The translations under genes and the position numbers were made by a program. Below, in pieces: positions 36,523-45,747 of a DNA stretch of 64,000 nt; position 1 is the stretch's first letter, and each line of letters begins with the position of its first letter. The notes beneath the pieces were generated by a model. That model saw nothing but the letters and a program-made list of their open reading frames with translations, was not told the origin of the DNA and did not search any database. The stretch is from Paenibacillus pabuli (GTDB taxonomy: Bacteria > Bacillota > Bacilli > Paenibacillales > Paenibacillaceae), in assembly GCF_039831995.1 (NCBI RefSeq), contig NZ_JBDOIO010000003.1:3100001-3164000 (forward strand), in the 5' to 3' direction.

Positions 36523-38217
36523 ATGCCACAATTCATCCTGAACCATATACCCAAATGGGGAGTGCTAATGGAAGTCTTTTTTCTTTCGGCTGTTCCACTG
36601 CTCATTCTGCTCACCATCAGACAAATTAAAATATTTGATGGGGCTTACAGCCAAAGAAAACAAAAATTAGAGGAAATACAACGGGAAGACCAACGTGGAC
36701 TCGACTCGGGCGATACGCAGACAGCATCAGATGAGGAAATACTTTCTTATACGGATGACTATCAACTTAACCTGGACAAATTCAGGAAAACTGCTCTGGA
36801 TATGGATGATGTCAACGAGAGAACGATCTTTCTCCAAAATTTGAAAGCCCGAGGCATCTTGTTTTTTGTGGACGGTCTTACCGACAAACCGGGACTCGAC
36901 CAGAATATATTAAAGCCGCTTCTGGACTGGGCAAGTAAGCCCTTAACAGATGAACATATTAAAAATGAAAAGCTAGAGGATTACCTTGTGCAACAAGTCT
37001 TGTTGATTTCGGAGACCGAGTGGATCGTCGATGTCCATCAAGCATTACGAAAAGTCCTGTTCGGTTCCACCATGCTGTTAGTTGAAGGCATGCCAGGTGC
37101 CCTGCTGTTGGGAAGCTCTCGCGGCCAGACCCGTTCCGTGGAGGAACCCATCTCAGAAGCCGTTCTTCGCGGACCAAGAATCGGCTTCACCGAAACGTTA
37201 AGCGATAATACGGCCATGTTGCGAAGACACGGAGAAAATAAAAGCCTTGCCATGACGTCCTATCAAGTCGGTAAGCGGGTGCAAAAAAAGTTGATGGTTA
37301 TATATTTCAAGGATATTGCCAATGAAGAGTTGGTGGCAGAAGTCAAACGGCGTATAAGAACCATTGACGTGGATGAAGTATTGGAGAACGGTTATGTGGA
37401 ACAGCTCATCGAGGACAATTTTTTGAGTCCATTTGCCCAAATACAAAATACAGAACGTCCTGACCGGGTTATGAGTTCCTTGCTGGAAGGTCGAGTAGCC
37501 ATATTGTTGGATGGTTCTTCCTATGCGCTGTTAATGCCCGTCACCTATGCCATGATGTTACAATCCCCGGAGGATTATTATGAACGATGGCTTCCTAGCT
37601 CGCTGATTCGCATCCTTCGTTTTGTCTGCACGTTCATTTCCCTTTTCGCTCCTGCCCTGTACATTTCATTTATTTCGTTTCATCCCGGCCTGATTCCAAC
37701 CAAGTTGGTTGTTTCCATCATCGCCACAAGGCAAGGCGTTCCCTTCTCGACACTCATTGAGGCATTGATCATGGAAATCGCCATTGAAGTATTGCGTGAA
37801 GCAGGACTACGACTTCCTAAACCTATCGGTCCAGCCATGGGAATCGTAGGTGGACTGATCATTGGACAGGCTGCGGTAAATGCAGGAATCGTCAGTCCCA
37901 TTTTGGTCATCGTCGTTGCCGTGACAGCCATCTCTTCCTTTGCAACGCCAATGTACAGCGCAGGGTTATCCATGCGTCTGCTGCGTTTTCCAATTATGTT
38001 TAGCGCTGCGATGTTCGGATTGTATGGCGTAATCATGTCTTTTCTCTTCCTGGTCGTCCATATGCTCAAGCTGAAAAGCTTCGGCATTTCTTATGTCAAT
38101 CTGGCCGTTCCCCAGTCCTTGAAAGACTGGAAAGACTATGTGATCCGTGTACCTCTGCAATTCATGAAATATCGTCCCGAGGTGCTCAAGCCCAAGGAAT
38201 CTAAACGCAAAGATTAG
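36523..38217 (+). CDS. gerKA: Spore germination receptor subunit A (GerKA/GerA family)
   Basis: A 564-residue protein of the GerA/SpoVAF family: soluble N-terminal half (about 60-360, with GVTDKPGLD-like DGLTDKPGLDQ, LVEGMPGALLLG, TRSVEEPISEAVLRGPRIGF), then membrane segments from about 375 onward (LPSSLIRILRFVCTFISLF, IIATRQGVPFSTLIEALIME). It assembles with GerKB and GerKC in the spore inner membrane as a nutrient receptor. ATG 36523 follows GGAGG. Unlike many relatives, the start carries a hydrophobic segment at residues 15-33, which may be a membrane anchor. Confidence 0.93.
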   Translation: MPQFILNHIPKWGVLMEVFFLSAVPLLILLTIRQIKIFDGAYSQRKQKLEEIQREDQRGLDSGDTQTASDEEILSYTDDYQLNLDKFRKTALDMDDVNERTIFLQNLKARGILFFVDGLTDKPGLDQNILKPLLDWASKPLTDEHIKNEKLEDYLVQQVLLISETEWIVDVHQALRKVLFGSTMLLVEGMPGALLLGSSRGQTRSVEEPISEAVLRGPRIGFTETLSDNTAMLRRHGENKSLAMTSYQVGKRVQKKLMVIYFKDIANEELVAEVKRRIRTIDVDEVLENGYVEQLIEDNFLSPFAQIQNTERPDRVMSSLLEGRVAILLDGSSYALLMPVTYAMMLQSPEDYYERWLPSSLIRILRFVCTFISLFAPALYISFISFHPGLIPTKLVVSIIATRQGVPFSTLIEALIMEIAIEVLREAGLRLPKPIGPAMGIVGGLIIGQAAVNAGIVSPILVIVVAVTAISSFATPMYSAGLSMRLLRFPIMFSAAMFGLYGVIMSFLFLVVHMLKLKSFGISYVNLAVPQSLKDWKDYVIRVPLQFMKYRPEVLKPKESKRKD

Positions 38218-38236
38218 ATGGAAGGGAGCATTCCTG

Positions 38237-39334
38237 ATGTCAACCGGAATTCCTGAAACGAAACAGTTAACCACGTTACAGGCGCTAGCGCTTATTCTTT
38301 GTTTCATGATTGGAGCGGAATTGTTTATCCTGCCAAGGGAGATAATTAGCAAAGTAAGCACTGCCGACGCTTGGATATCGGTTGTTCTGGGGGGCATATT
38401 CAGCTTCTGCACAGCTTGGATCATTATCTTGCTCGGCCAACGATATCCGCATTTCACCTTCTATGAATACGTACAACAAATTACTGGTAAGCTTATCGGA
38501 AAATGCATCGGGCTTGTCGTCGTTCTATATTACATTCATCTTGCCAGTTATGAGTTAAGGTCTATGGAAGAAATGGCTTCCTTCTTTCTTCTGGAGGGGA
38601 CACCAGGATGGGCCATATTGGCTTGGTTTGTCTGGATATCTCTATACTTGTGCATGGAGGGTATCAGCACAATCGGGAGATTATGCCAGATTATTATTCC
38701 TATATCCATAACCGTTCTCATTCTTATCTATATTTTGGGATCTACCGCTTTCGATATGAATAATCTTCGTCCCCTCGTTGCCAAGGGATGGACACCAATC
38801 ATGAAAGGCATTCCATCCACTACACTCGCCTTCAGCGGAAGCGAATGTTTCCTGTTCATATTGAGTCGGATGCAGGCTCCCAAGAAAGCAGCTAAAGTCA
38901 TGAGCTGGGGGATCGGCCTTGCCGTTATCTTTTATACGTCAGCCGTAATCATTTGTATTGGGGTATTTTCCCTGGATGGAGTTTTGACCCGCACCTGGCC
39001 TTTCTTCGATCTTGCCCGCAGCGTGGAATTTGAAGATCTTCTGCTGGAACGATTCGAATCCCTGCTCTTGGCTATCTGGGTACTTCAGATTTTCTCCACA
39101 TTTACAATTATTTTCTATTCTGCGGCCTTAGGCGTTTCCCAAATTTTCAATTTATCCTACAGGATAAGCATGTTCCTGATTTTGCCGTTCATTTGCCTCA
39201 TTTCCCAGTTGCCTAAAGACATCAACGAAGTTTTTGCTCTGGGAGCATACATGGGTAAGGCCAATCTGGTCTTGTTCTCATGCTTGCCTGTGCTGTTGCT
39301 TCTCATTTCACGTTGGCGGGTGAATTCTCCATGA
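38237..39334 (+). CDS. gerKB: Spore germination receptor subunit B, endospore germination permease
   Basis: A 365-residue integral membrane protein with about ten hydrophobic segments of the amino acid/polyamine/organocation-like GerAB family. QLTTLQALALILCFMIGAEL and LPREIISKVSTADAWISV are the standard N-terminal signature. It would bind the germinant. It lies 19 bases after gerKA and its TGA overlaps the gerKC ATG (ATGA). Confidence 0.93.
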   Translation: MSTGIPETKQLTTLQALALILCFMIGAELFILPREIISKVSTADAWISVVLGGIFSFCTAWIIILLGQRYPHFTFYEYVQQITGKLIGKCIGLVVVLYYIHLASYELRSMEEMASFFLLEGTPGWAILAWFVWISLYLCMEGISTIGRLCQIIIPISITVLILIYILGSTAFDMNNLRPLVAKGWTPIMKGIPSTTLAFSGSECFLFILSRMQAPKKAAKVMSWGIGLAVIFYTSAVIICIGVFSLDGVLTRTWPFFDLARSVEFEDLLLERFESLLLAIWVLQIFSTFTIIFYSAALGVSQIFNLSYRISMFLILPFICLISQLPKDINEVFALGAYMGKANLVLFSCLPVLLLLISRWRVNSP

Positions 39335-40518
39335 AGAGTTGGAAGCGTTGCTTGAGATACTCCTGCATGATTACATGTTACTTCCTGCTTGCTGGCTGCT
39401 GGAGCAGTTCCCCCATTGAGGAGAGGAATTTGGAAGCAGGCATTGCATTGGACGCGGTACCGCAGCAAACAGAGACGTCGGCCGAGGAAACAGACCAGCA
39501 GCCTCCCAAAAAACAGATCCGGAGAACTGTACAGTTCATCCTTCCGGAAGAAGGGAGCAGTTCAGGCTCTCCTTCACAGGGAAACAAGTTTTATAATGAA
39601 GAAGAGCTTGGCGATTCAATCATGGAAATGACAAGGGAATCCTATCTCAGCAATCAGTCTCCGGCAGGATTTCACCTTAAAACCATTGTCATTAGTTCGG
39701 AATTACTTCAAAAAGTTCCCCTTCAGGAACTATTGGATTTTTATTTGGCGGATAACGACATTCGACTGAGTATTCTGCTCTTAACAAGTACCGGCACAGC
39801 AAGCGATGTGTTTAAGGAAATGAAATCGGGGAAAACGCCAGCCTTCATGCTGAAAGATCTTTTTGACAACCGCAGCCACACCAATCGTCTCGTCAAGCCC
39901 GTAACTCTCGCCAAAGTGATCGGACCGCTAAAATCGAGGTCCAGCTTCGTGGTACCTAACGTCATCAGGATTAGGGATGGAATCACACTGTCTGGTGCAG
40001 GGGTTATCAGGGGGGAAACGCAAAAATATGCAGGATATCTGAATAAAATGGATGTAGAAGGATTGCAATGGATTACAGGAGATTTGACAGGTGGGATTGT
40101 AAAAGGTACCGATTCCCGTTCGCAACGGGATTTCGTCTATGAGATCAAATCAGCAAAAAGCAATATTCAGGCTCACGTTAATAAAAACGACATTTCGTTC
40201 CATGTGAAGATTTCATCGGTGGGTCGCCTTTCTGAAAGCTTTGTTTCTGATGCGAATAAAATGAAGGATCAGACACTGCGCGAAGAAGCAGATGTTGTTC
40301 AGGACAAGATCAAAGAGCTGGCACAGCAAACGGTATCCAAGATGAAAAAAATGCGGGTGGAGGTAGCACATATGGGCCAAGCCTTGCGAATTCAACACCC
40401 CGATATGTGGGAACAAGTGAAGGACCATTGGGATCAAGTCTTTGCAACCGTACCCGTGACCTTTGAGGTGAAGGTGGACATTGAAGATTTCGGAGCCTCT
40501 ACGATGACCACGAATTAA
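39331..40518 (+). CDS. gerKC: Spore germination receptor lipoprotein subunit C
   Basis: A 395-residue lipoprotein: signal peptide with lipobox LLAGC (Cys near 22) followed by WSSSPIEERNLEAGIALD, the usual GerAC start, and the GerAC domain (DVEGLQWITGDLTGGIV, then ISSVGRLSES and the long C-terminal helix). It completes the A-B-C receptor. The start at 39331 is set by the ATGA overlap with gerKB; an in-frame ATG at 39280 lies deep in that gene. Confidence 0.93.
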   Translation: MKSWKRCLRYSCMITCYFLLAGCWSSSPIEERNLEAGIALDAVPQQTETSAEETDQQPPKKQIRRTVQFILPEEGSSSGSPSQGNKFYNEEELGDSIMEMTRESYLSNQSPAGFHLKTIVISSELLQKVPLQELLDFYLADNDIRLSILLLTSTGTASDVFKEMKSGKTPAFMLKDLFDNRSHTNRLVKPVTLAKVIGPLKSRSSFVVPNVIRIRDGITLSGAGVIRGETQKYAGYLNKMDVEGLQWITGDLTGGIVKGTDSRSQRDFVYEIKSAKSNIQAHVNKNDISFHVKISSVGRLSESFVSDANKMKDQTLREEADVVQDKIKELAQQTVSKMKKMRVEVAHMGQALRIQHPDMWEQVKDHWDQVFATVPVTFEVKVDIEDFGASTMTTN

Positions 40519-40722
40519 TAATGCCCTCCAAAATCAAAGGGCTTATACGAAGCAGCGCCCGGCGTTCGCCAGCCGCTGCTCGGTAAGATCTTATCTTTAG
40601 CGCCTGCGCGGGAGACATTCACCCATTCCGGCGTCCAGCAGATCGGGGCTAAGCGTCAAATCCGCCCCGGGTAACCACGCACGCCTGATACACTTTCAGA
40701 CCTCAAGTTCAAATATAAAAAA
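40519..40722. other. GC-rich structured intergenic element, no gene
   Basis: The stretch 40550-40690 is strikingly G+C-rich (36 and 39 of 60 bases in the two central lines). It can form compact hairpins: AGCAGCG/CGCTGCT with inner GGCG/CGCC (40551-40580) and CGGGGC/GCCCCG (40644-40669). On the minus strand a short frame without a start reads LPGADLTLSPDLLDAG before stopping. It lies between the native-looking gerK operon and the foreign-looking hydroxyproline block. It could be a dispersed repeat or a remnant at an insertion boundary. Confidence 0.45.
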
Positions 40723-40743
40723 CGCACACTGCAAAAGTGTGCG
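40723..40743 (-). terminator. Terminator ending the 17-gene hydroxyproline block
   Basis: CGCACACT and AGTGTGCG form an 8-bp stem with a 5-base loop; on the minus strand it runs into TTTTTTAT. It lies 15 bases after the stop of the glycosidase gene. Confidence 0.85.
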
Positions 40744-40757
40744 CTTCATTTCTCCTC

Positions 40758-43067
40758 CTACTGCAGCATCGTATTCCGTTCAATATACACGTGATATCGT
40801 TCGTGAAACACATTCGCAAGTGGAATGAACAACAAATCATCCTCGGCATAGCGGAAAGCGAACCCATGCGGCCCGGTTTCCTTGGTAAAACTTTCCTGAA
40901 GGGCATCTTCGCGTAGCTGAAGCCGCAAATAGTCACTTTCTTCAGAGAGCGCAGCCAAAATGTACGGCCCATACGCAAGAGACACCAGTTCTTTCCGATC
41001 CGGCGCCGTTTCCACGCGGAGCCTGCAGTCGAAGAAAAGTTTGATCTCATCTCCATCCTGCCAATCCCGTCTGAAGCACATATACCCTTCAGGGTCGTCA
41101 GCCATGTCGGCTGGCTGGCCGTTGATCTCCATGCCGCAATCCGGCCCGGCCCAGTAAGGACGACGAATCTTCAATGTAAAAGCCCCTGTCCCCTCCACCC
41201 GCAGCGTCACTTTACCTGGATCGTATCGCTCCGCGCCCAGCGCCAGCTTCACCTGCCGTTCCCGCCAATGGAGGGTTGAAGGGATCAACAAATTAACATA
41301 TAGCGCGGATTCATCGTAATGATAAATCGCCTCCGAATATTTAAAATGGTTCTCCAATCCGTTGCCATGGCAGCAGGTATTCCCCGCTACGTCAAAAGAC
41401 TTTGTCCTGCCGGGTGCCAGTGGCATGAAATACGTGCTGCCTCCCGTCGGTTGATGATCGCAGGAGGCCAAAATGTGATTAAACATCGTACGCTCGTAAT
41501 AATCCATATATTCCGTTGCCGGATGATACACAAACAACTCCTTCGTCAATTTCAGCATGTTGTACGAGGCGCAAGTTTCCGCGGTTCTATCGCTGAGATA
41601 CTCTCCAATTCTGCCTGGCTGCCGGAACATTTCGCCTTCTCCCGTGCCGCCGATCGAATAGATATGAGCGCCCGTAACGGCCTCCCAAAAAAAACGAGAC
41701 ATGTCGTAATACACCTTCTCCCCGGTAGACTGGAATATTTTCAGGGCGCCGATGACCTGAGGGATATGCTGGTTGGCATGGAGGCCGCCAAGGGCGTCAA
41801 TACCCGCGCGCAGCGGCACAAACAGACGATCGTTGTCAAACAGGTTGGCCGCCGCCAAATGTTCGGGCTTATGTGTTATGGAGTATAACTCGGCAAGCGA
41901 TTCGTTCATGCCACCAAATTCGCCGGCGATGTACATGCCCCACATCGTTTTGAGCACGGGGTTAGGGAGCCTGTTCAAACGGTGATACACCCAGTCGCCG
42001 AGCTGATCAGCGATCGTCAGCGCCGTACGAATTCCCAAATGGCGGTAGCAGTCCAGCAACCCGGCAAAGATCTTGTGCAGGGTGTAGTAAGGAGCCCATA
42101 TTTCCGGATAGCGGGTAAACTTCTCCAACTGGTCAAATTGCTCCTCTGTATAACCGCTGAGGAATCCGGCATGAATCCCGTCTCGGCCTGCAAAAGCCTG
42201 CTGGCATTCTTCCAGCGAAGCGATCATGTACTCCGCCTTCCGCTTGATATCCCCATCCCCCGAAACCGCATAGCACAATGCCAACGCGGAAAGATAGTGC
42301 CCGGTCGTATGCCCCCTCAGCAAGCAGTCGGGCGAATCCCAACCGGTCATTTCCGGAGCTCCGCGCGTATCCAGTCCGGCGGCAGCCCGGAAATTATATA
42401 ACATCTGGTCGTCATTGACATTCCTCAAAAAGACCAGGCTTCTGTCCTGAGCCGCTTTAAAGACGGTCCCGTCCTTCAGCGCCACCGCATCAGCGGGAAA
42501 GCCGTGCACGGCAGGAGTGGTGTCCATCGTTTCCCGTTCAAGCTGTCCGGCTGCTATCCAAACTTCCGCACTTATCGGAATCGCCGTGTCTTTCAGGACC
42601 CCTTTAAACATGATAGGACCGAGCTCATTAACAATGCATGCCTCCTCCTGTTCCCAATCCACCGCATGGGAAATGATCTCGCCCTCGGTCGTTTCGACCA
42701 CGGCGACCGTCGGCAAATAAAACGGCCTCCCCTTTTCCTCTTTCAGCAGTATCGGATAAATCCGTGACACCCGAATTTGGTTCTTTTCCTCTAAAATAGT
42801 CACTTCAAAGACTTTTTCCTTGATGCAATCGCCATATCGAAACGTTGCGCGCAGCGGAACCGTGCGTTTGCCAATGCCGTATTTCGGCCGGGTTACCGTG
42901 CCGTCGTCATGGAGAAAGCGGGAATCCCCTGATGTCCAGTTGATTTTTGAGCCGTATTTCCCTTCCAGGGGCAAGCGGAGATCGAATTCCACCGTGGCCA
43001 GATTGCCTAAATACAGCATTTCCATATCCTTGGTTACGATGCTTTCATCCTCTTTAACTGAAACCAT
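40758..43067 (-). CDS. DUF1680 glycoside hydrolase (GH127/GH146-like beta-L-arabinofuranosidase)
   Basis: A 769-residue protein without signal peptide. An N-terminal atrophied Ig-like domain (about 15-95) precedes the (alpha/alpha)6 DUF1680 barrel and beta-sandwich domains. The zinc/cysteine active site of this clan is visible: E497 and C499 in AETCASYN, and C565-C566 in NTCCHGNGLENH. In GH127 HypBA1 the matching residues hold Zn2+ and provide a cysteine nucleophile; the CC-GxG-ENH wording is nearer to GH146. Such enzymes release beta-L-arabinofuranose, including that attached to hydroxyproline. ATG 43067 follows GGGGGG; the frame opens earlier, at 43112, inside the upstream gene. It is the last gene of the block. 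Confidence 0.88.
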   Translation of the reverse strand: MVSVKEDESIVTKDMEMLYLGNLATVEFDLRLPLEGKYGSKINWTSGDSRFLHDDGTVTRPKYGIGKRTVPLRATFRYGDCIKEKVFEVTILEEKNQIRVSRIYPILLKEEKGRPFYLPTVAVVETTEGEIISHAVDWEQEEACIVNELGPIMFKGVLKDTAIPISAEVWIAAGQLERETMDTTPAVHGFPADAVALKDGTVFKAAQDRSLVFLRNVNDDQMLYNFRAAAGLDTRGAPEMTGWDSPDCLLRGHTTGHYLSALALCYAVSGDGDIKRKAEYMIASLEECQQAFAGRDGIHAGFLSGYTEEQFDQLEKFTRYPEIWAPYYTLHKIFAGLLDCYRHLGIRTALTIADQLGDWVYHRLNRLPNPVLKTMWGMYIAGEFGGMNESLAELYSITHKPEHLAAANLFDNDRLFVPLRAGIDALGGLHANQHIPQVIGALKIFQSTGEKVYYDMSRFFWEAVTGAHIYSIGGTGEGEMFRQPGRIGEYLSDRTAETCASYNMLKLTKELFVYHPATEYMDYYERTMFNHILASCDHQPTGGSTYFMPLAPGRTKSFDVAGNTCCHGNGLENHFKYSEAIYHYDESALYVNLLIPSTLHWRERQVKLALGAERYDPGKVTLRVEGTGAFTLKIRRPYWAGPDCGMEINGQPADMADDPEGYMCFRRDWQDGDEIKLFFDCRLRVETAPDRKELVSLAYGPYILAALSEESDYLRLQLREDALQESFTKETGPHGFAFRYAEDDLLFIPLANVFHERYHVYIERNTMLQ

Positions 43068-43078
43068 GTCATGCCCCC

Positions 43079-45730
43079 CTATTCGCTTGCGGATGTTCCA
43101 ATCACCTTCCACTGTTGAATGCCTGTGGATGTCGTTGCCTTGGCCTTCATGGTTAGGCGGATTTTCGTCGTTGTTACCGGATCGAAGGAGGTCACATTAT
43201 ACTGATCCGGAAGAACGCCATATTCGGAAGGATTCGACACCTTCACCCAATCGGTTCCCGTCCAATACTGGATGTAAAACGACGCTGGCAGATCGATCCC
43301 GTCATGATCGGCAAACCAGTATACCTCGCTTGACGAGAGGGTAAACGGCCGGTCAAAGTCATACTGCACCCACTGCTCGGTCCCACGAGTATCCCAGTTC
43401 CCGTAAATCGGGTGTCCCCTGTCCGCCGAGCTTGTCGGCTCGGATTCGTCATTTAGTCCCACCAGGCTTTCCCAAGGCGAGACGTAGGAGGCCGTAATGT
43501 TCCCTTCAACCGCTACGTTTGGATTTACCGGTCCCGGCGGTTCGACAACGGGCGGAGATGGTTTATCCGCGGCAAGAGCAGCGATATCGGCCGCAAGCAG
43601 CGCACGCGAATAGAGCTTGATTTCATCGAGACTTCCGGCAAAATAATGTTCGTTCGTCCCGGACTTTCCGATATACTTGTTCGCTCCATTCAGAAAGGAT
43701 CGGATGCTGCCTGGATTCACATCCGAGGTCCTGGCCAGCTCATCCCCATCCAGGTAAAGGATTGCCGTGCTTCCGGATACGGTGACCGCCGCATGATGCC
43801 ATTGTCCGGACGTTACGCCGCTGCCAAAAACGTTCACGGCTCCCGTCCCCTGTGGGCCCGGTGCCGTCAAGCGTAACGTTCCGCCAGCTTCGATGGATAA
43901 CGCCATGGATTTGCCTGGGGATGTGCCAAAATCGAAAATGCGCAAGTTGGCTGCGTTTCCGGAGGATGAGGTATCCGGACTCCCGGCCACGTTTACCCAT
44001 GCAGAGAATGTGAAGTCGTGTGCTCCTTTCAGCATCCGATCCGGAAGCTTCATGTAGCTTGACGAGCCGTTCAGTCCCAATCCTCCGCCTCTTGCGCCGT
44101 CCGTCCAGGAAGCATGATAAACGGCAGCATCACGGCCTGCACCGGAATAATCCAGAGCGATACCGGAATCCTCGGCCTGTTCTTCATCAAATAAGTAACT
44201 TCCGGCCAGCTCTCCCTGACCGACATTTAATGTGAATTCCTTTTGAACCGGGGCACTCTTCTCGTCATAATCCCGGAGTTGTACCGTAAACCTGTAGCTG
44301 CCTTTGGCCTCACCGGATACTTTTCCCTCAATCTTGCCCGTAAAACGGTCCAACGTCAGTCCTTCCGGCAGCGTCCCCCCTGCAATATTCCAATCATAGA
44401 AAGGAACTCCGCCTTCCGCCTGCAGCTTCAGCTCATAATTCTGTCCTGGCTTAGCATTGGGAACCGGGGTGTTTTTAATGGCCGGGCTAAGGAAAGGCGT
44501 CAGTGTATGATTCAATTTCCAGCCCGCTTTTTCCGCAATCAACAGCGTCAGTTTGGTCAGCATCCAGCGCTTGTTGTGAAAGAGATGCGTACGGCCACCA
44601 TTCTGGCCGCTGATCCGGTCCCAGTATTGCGGTTCCCCAGGAATATGGTAGGTGTCATCCAGCGGAACCGGAACCCCTTGGTACGCAACGATATTGTCCG
44701 ATGTTCCTCCGCTGCGTTTATAGGCAGCCATCCCTCTCCAGCTGTGGGAAAATGCAAGCGCATGCCCGAATTCGTGCATGATGAGTCCGTACACGTCTGT
44801 AGAGGTGTCGGACATCTCCGTCAGGTACCATTCCTCATCATCCAGCGAGCTAAACGGCGTTGCAGTATCGTAAAAGTCCAGAATGGTGAGAAGCGAACGA
44901 TGAATTCTGTCGGGAACCGTCACCCCGTTACGCTTATGATATTTCCCGTTGTCGGATGCTCCGCCAGTGGAATAAGGCTCGTTAAGCCCTCTGAGGTAGA
45001 TCCACATTCCGTTGTAAGGCTCATTATTGGTCACGGAGATATGCCCGTCAAAGTTATCCTGCGGCAGTCGGGTGACTTCCGAAATCGCCGGGACGGTATC
45101 GAAGGGCTCCATATCAAAGAAGTAAAACCAATCCTTGATTGCCTGCTCACTGGCGTTTCGGATCGACGGATCGCTGAAATATGGCTGGATCGTATCATAT
45201 CTATAATCAAATTTCAGCGGCAGGCTCGGCTCTCTGTCATCATCCTGGTCCCATACACGAATCGGAGTGGTTTGTTTTTGGACATTGCCATTGGCATCCG
45301 TGACCGTGAGCTCCAGCGTATAATGTTCGATTTCACCGTTGCCTCCGATTCGGTCGGGATGAATTTCGAGCAGAAAGTGCTTGCTTTCGCCGGTATTTTG
45401 AAACGTCAGCGTCTTTGCCGCCCCTGTCTCGCTCAAGGTGCTCGGCCGGTCCATCATCAGGCGAGAGGTGCCTTTGGCCTTGATGTCAATCGTAAGTGGA
45501 TAGGCGGCGTCTTTCGGCGGAACAACGTTCAGTTTCACATACGGGTTAGCGATGTATCCCTGCCAGTCTACCAGTTCGACGCCGTAATCGTTGAGCGTTC
45601 TTCCGAAAATGTCAATGATCTTCGCCTCGCCGTTGGTTGAATCCGGTTTCACGGGCTCGGCCGCGGCCGGGAATGCACATAAGGAAAACAACAGCGCAAA
45701 GCTCAGCGCCATGGATAACCATTTTTTCAT
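43079..45730 (-). CDS. Secreted zinc metallopeptidase with Ig-like, LamG and discoidin modules
   Basis: An 883-residue secreted protein with a signal peptide ending near residue 25 (AFPAAAEP). The N-terminal half contains MHEFGHALAFSH at 318-329, that is HExxHxxxxxH with H319, E320, H323 and H329, a metzincin-like zinc site in which the usual Gly is Ala. After it come an Ig-like He_PIG module (about 415-505, GTLPEGLTLDRFTGKIEG), a LamG/concanavalin domain (about 508-705, HDFTFSAWVNV, WHHAAVTVSGSTAILYLDGD) and a discoidin/CBM32-like C-terminus (about 725-883). These would hold it on a glycosylated substrate. Start chosen at 45730 by GAGGAGC spacing. Its neighbours point to hydroxyproline-rich glycoproteins as target. 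Confidence 0.85.
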   Translation of the reverse strand: MKKWLSMALSFALLFSLCAFPAAAEPVKPDSTNGEAKIIDIFGRTLNDYGVELVDWQGYIANPYVKLNVVPPKDAAYPLTIDIKAKGTSRLMMDRPSTLSETGAAKTLTFQNTGESKHFLLEIHPDRIGGNGEIEHYTLELTVTDANGNVQKQTTPIRVWDQDDDREPSLPLKFDYRYDTIQPYFSDPSIRNASEQAIKDWFYFFDMEPFDTVPAISEVTRLPQDNFDGHISVTNNEPYNGMWIYLRGLNEPYSTGGASDNGKYHKRNGVTVPDRIHRSLLTILDFYDTATPFSSLDDEEWYLTEMSDTSTDVYGLIMHEFGHALAFSHSWRGMAAYKRSGGTSDNIVAYQGVPVPLDDTYHIPGEPQYWDRISGQNGGRTHLFHNKRWMLTKLTLLIAEKAGWKLNHTLTPFLSPAIKNTPVPNAKPGQNYELKLQAEGGVPFYDWNIAGGTLPEGLTLDRFTGKIEGKVSGEAKGSYRFTVQLRDYDEKSAPVQKEFTLNVGQGELAGSYLFDEEQAEDSGIALDYSGAGRDAAVYHASWTDGARGGGLGLNGSSSYMKLPDRMLKGAHDFTFSAWVNVAGSPDTSSSGNAANLRIFDFGTSPGKSMALSIEAGGTLRLTAPGPQGTGAVNVFGSGVTSGQWHHAAVTVSGSTAILYLDGDELARTSDVNPGSIRSFLNGANKYIGKSGTNEHYFAGSLDEIKLYSRALLAADIAALAADKPSPPVVEPPGPVNPNVAVEGNITASYVSPWESLVGLNDESEPTSSADRGHPIYGNWDTRGTEQWVQYDFDRPFTLSSSEVYWFADHDGIDLPASFYIQYWTGTDWVKVSNPSEYGVLPDQYNVTSFDPVTTTKIRLTMKAKATTSTGIQQWKVIGTSASE

Positions 45731-45747
45731 GTTCATTGCTCCTCATT

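Noticed and set aside
40519..40722. Riboswitch or other leader RNA of the glycosidase gene
   Set aside because: The element lies downstream of the genes on both strands (after gerKC and after the glycosidase), so it cannot be a leader for either.
44243..45640. A 465-codon open frame on the plus strand
   Set aside because: It is antisense to the metallopeptidase gene, rich in rare residues and without recognisable motifs; a by-product of the codon bias of the real gene.
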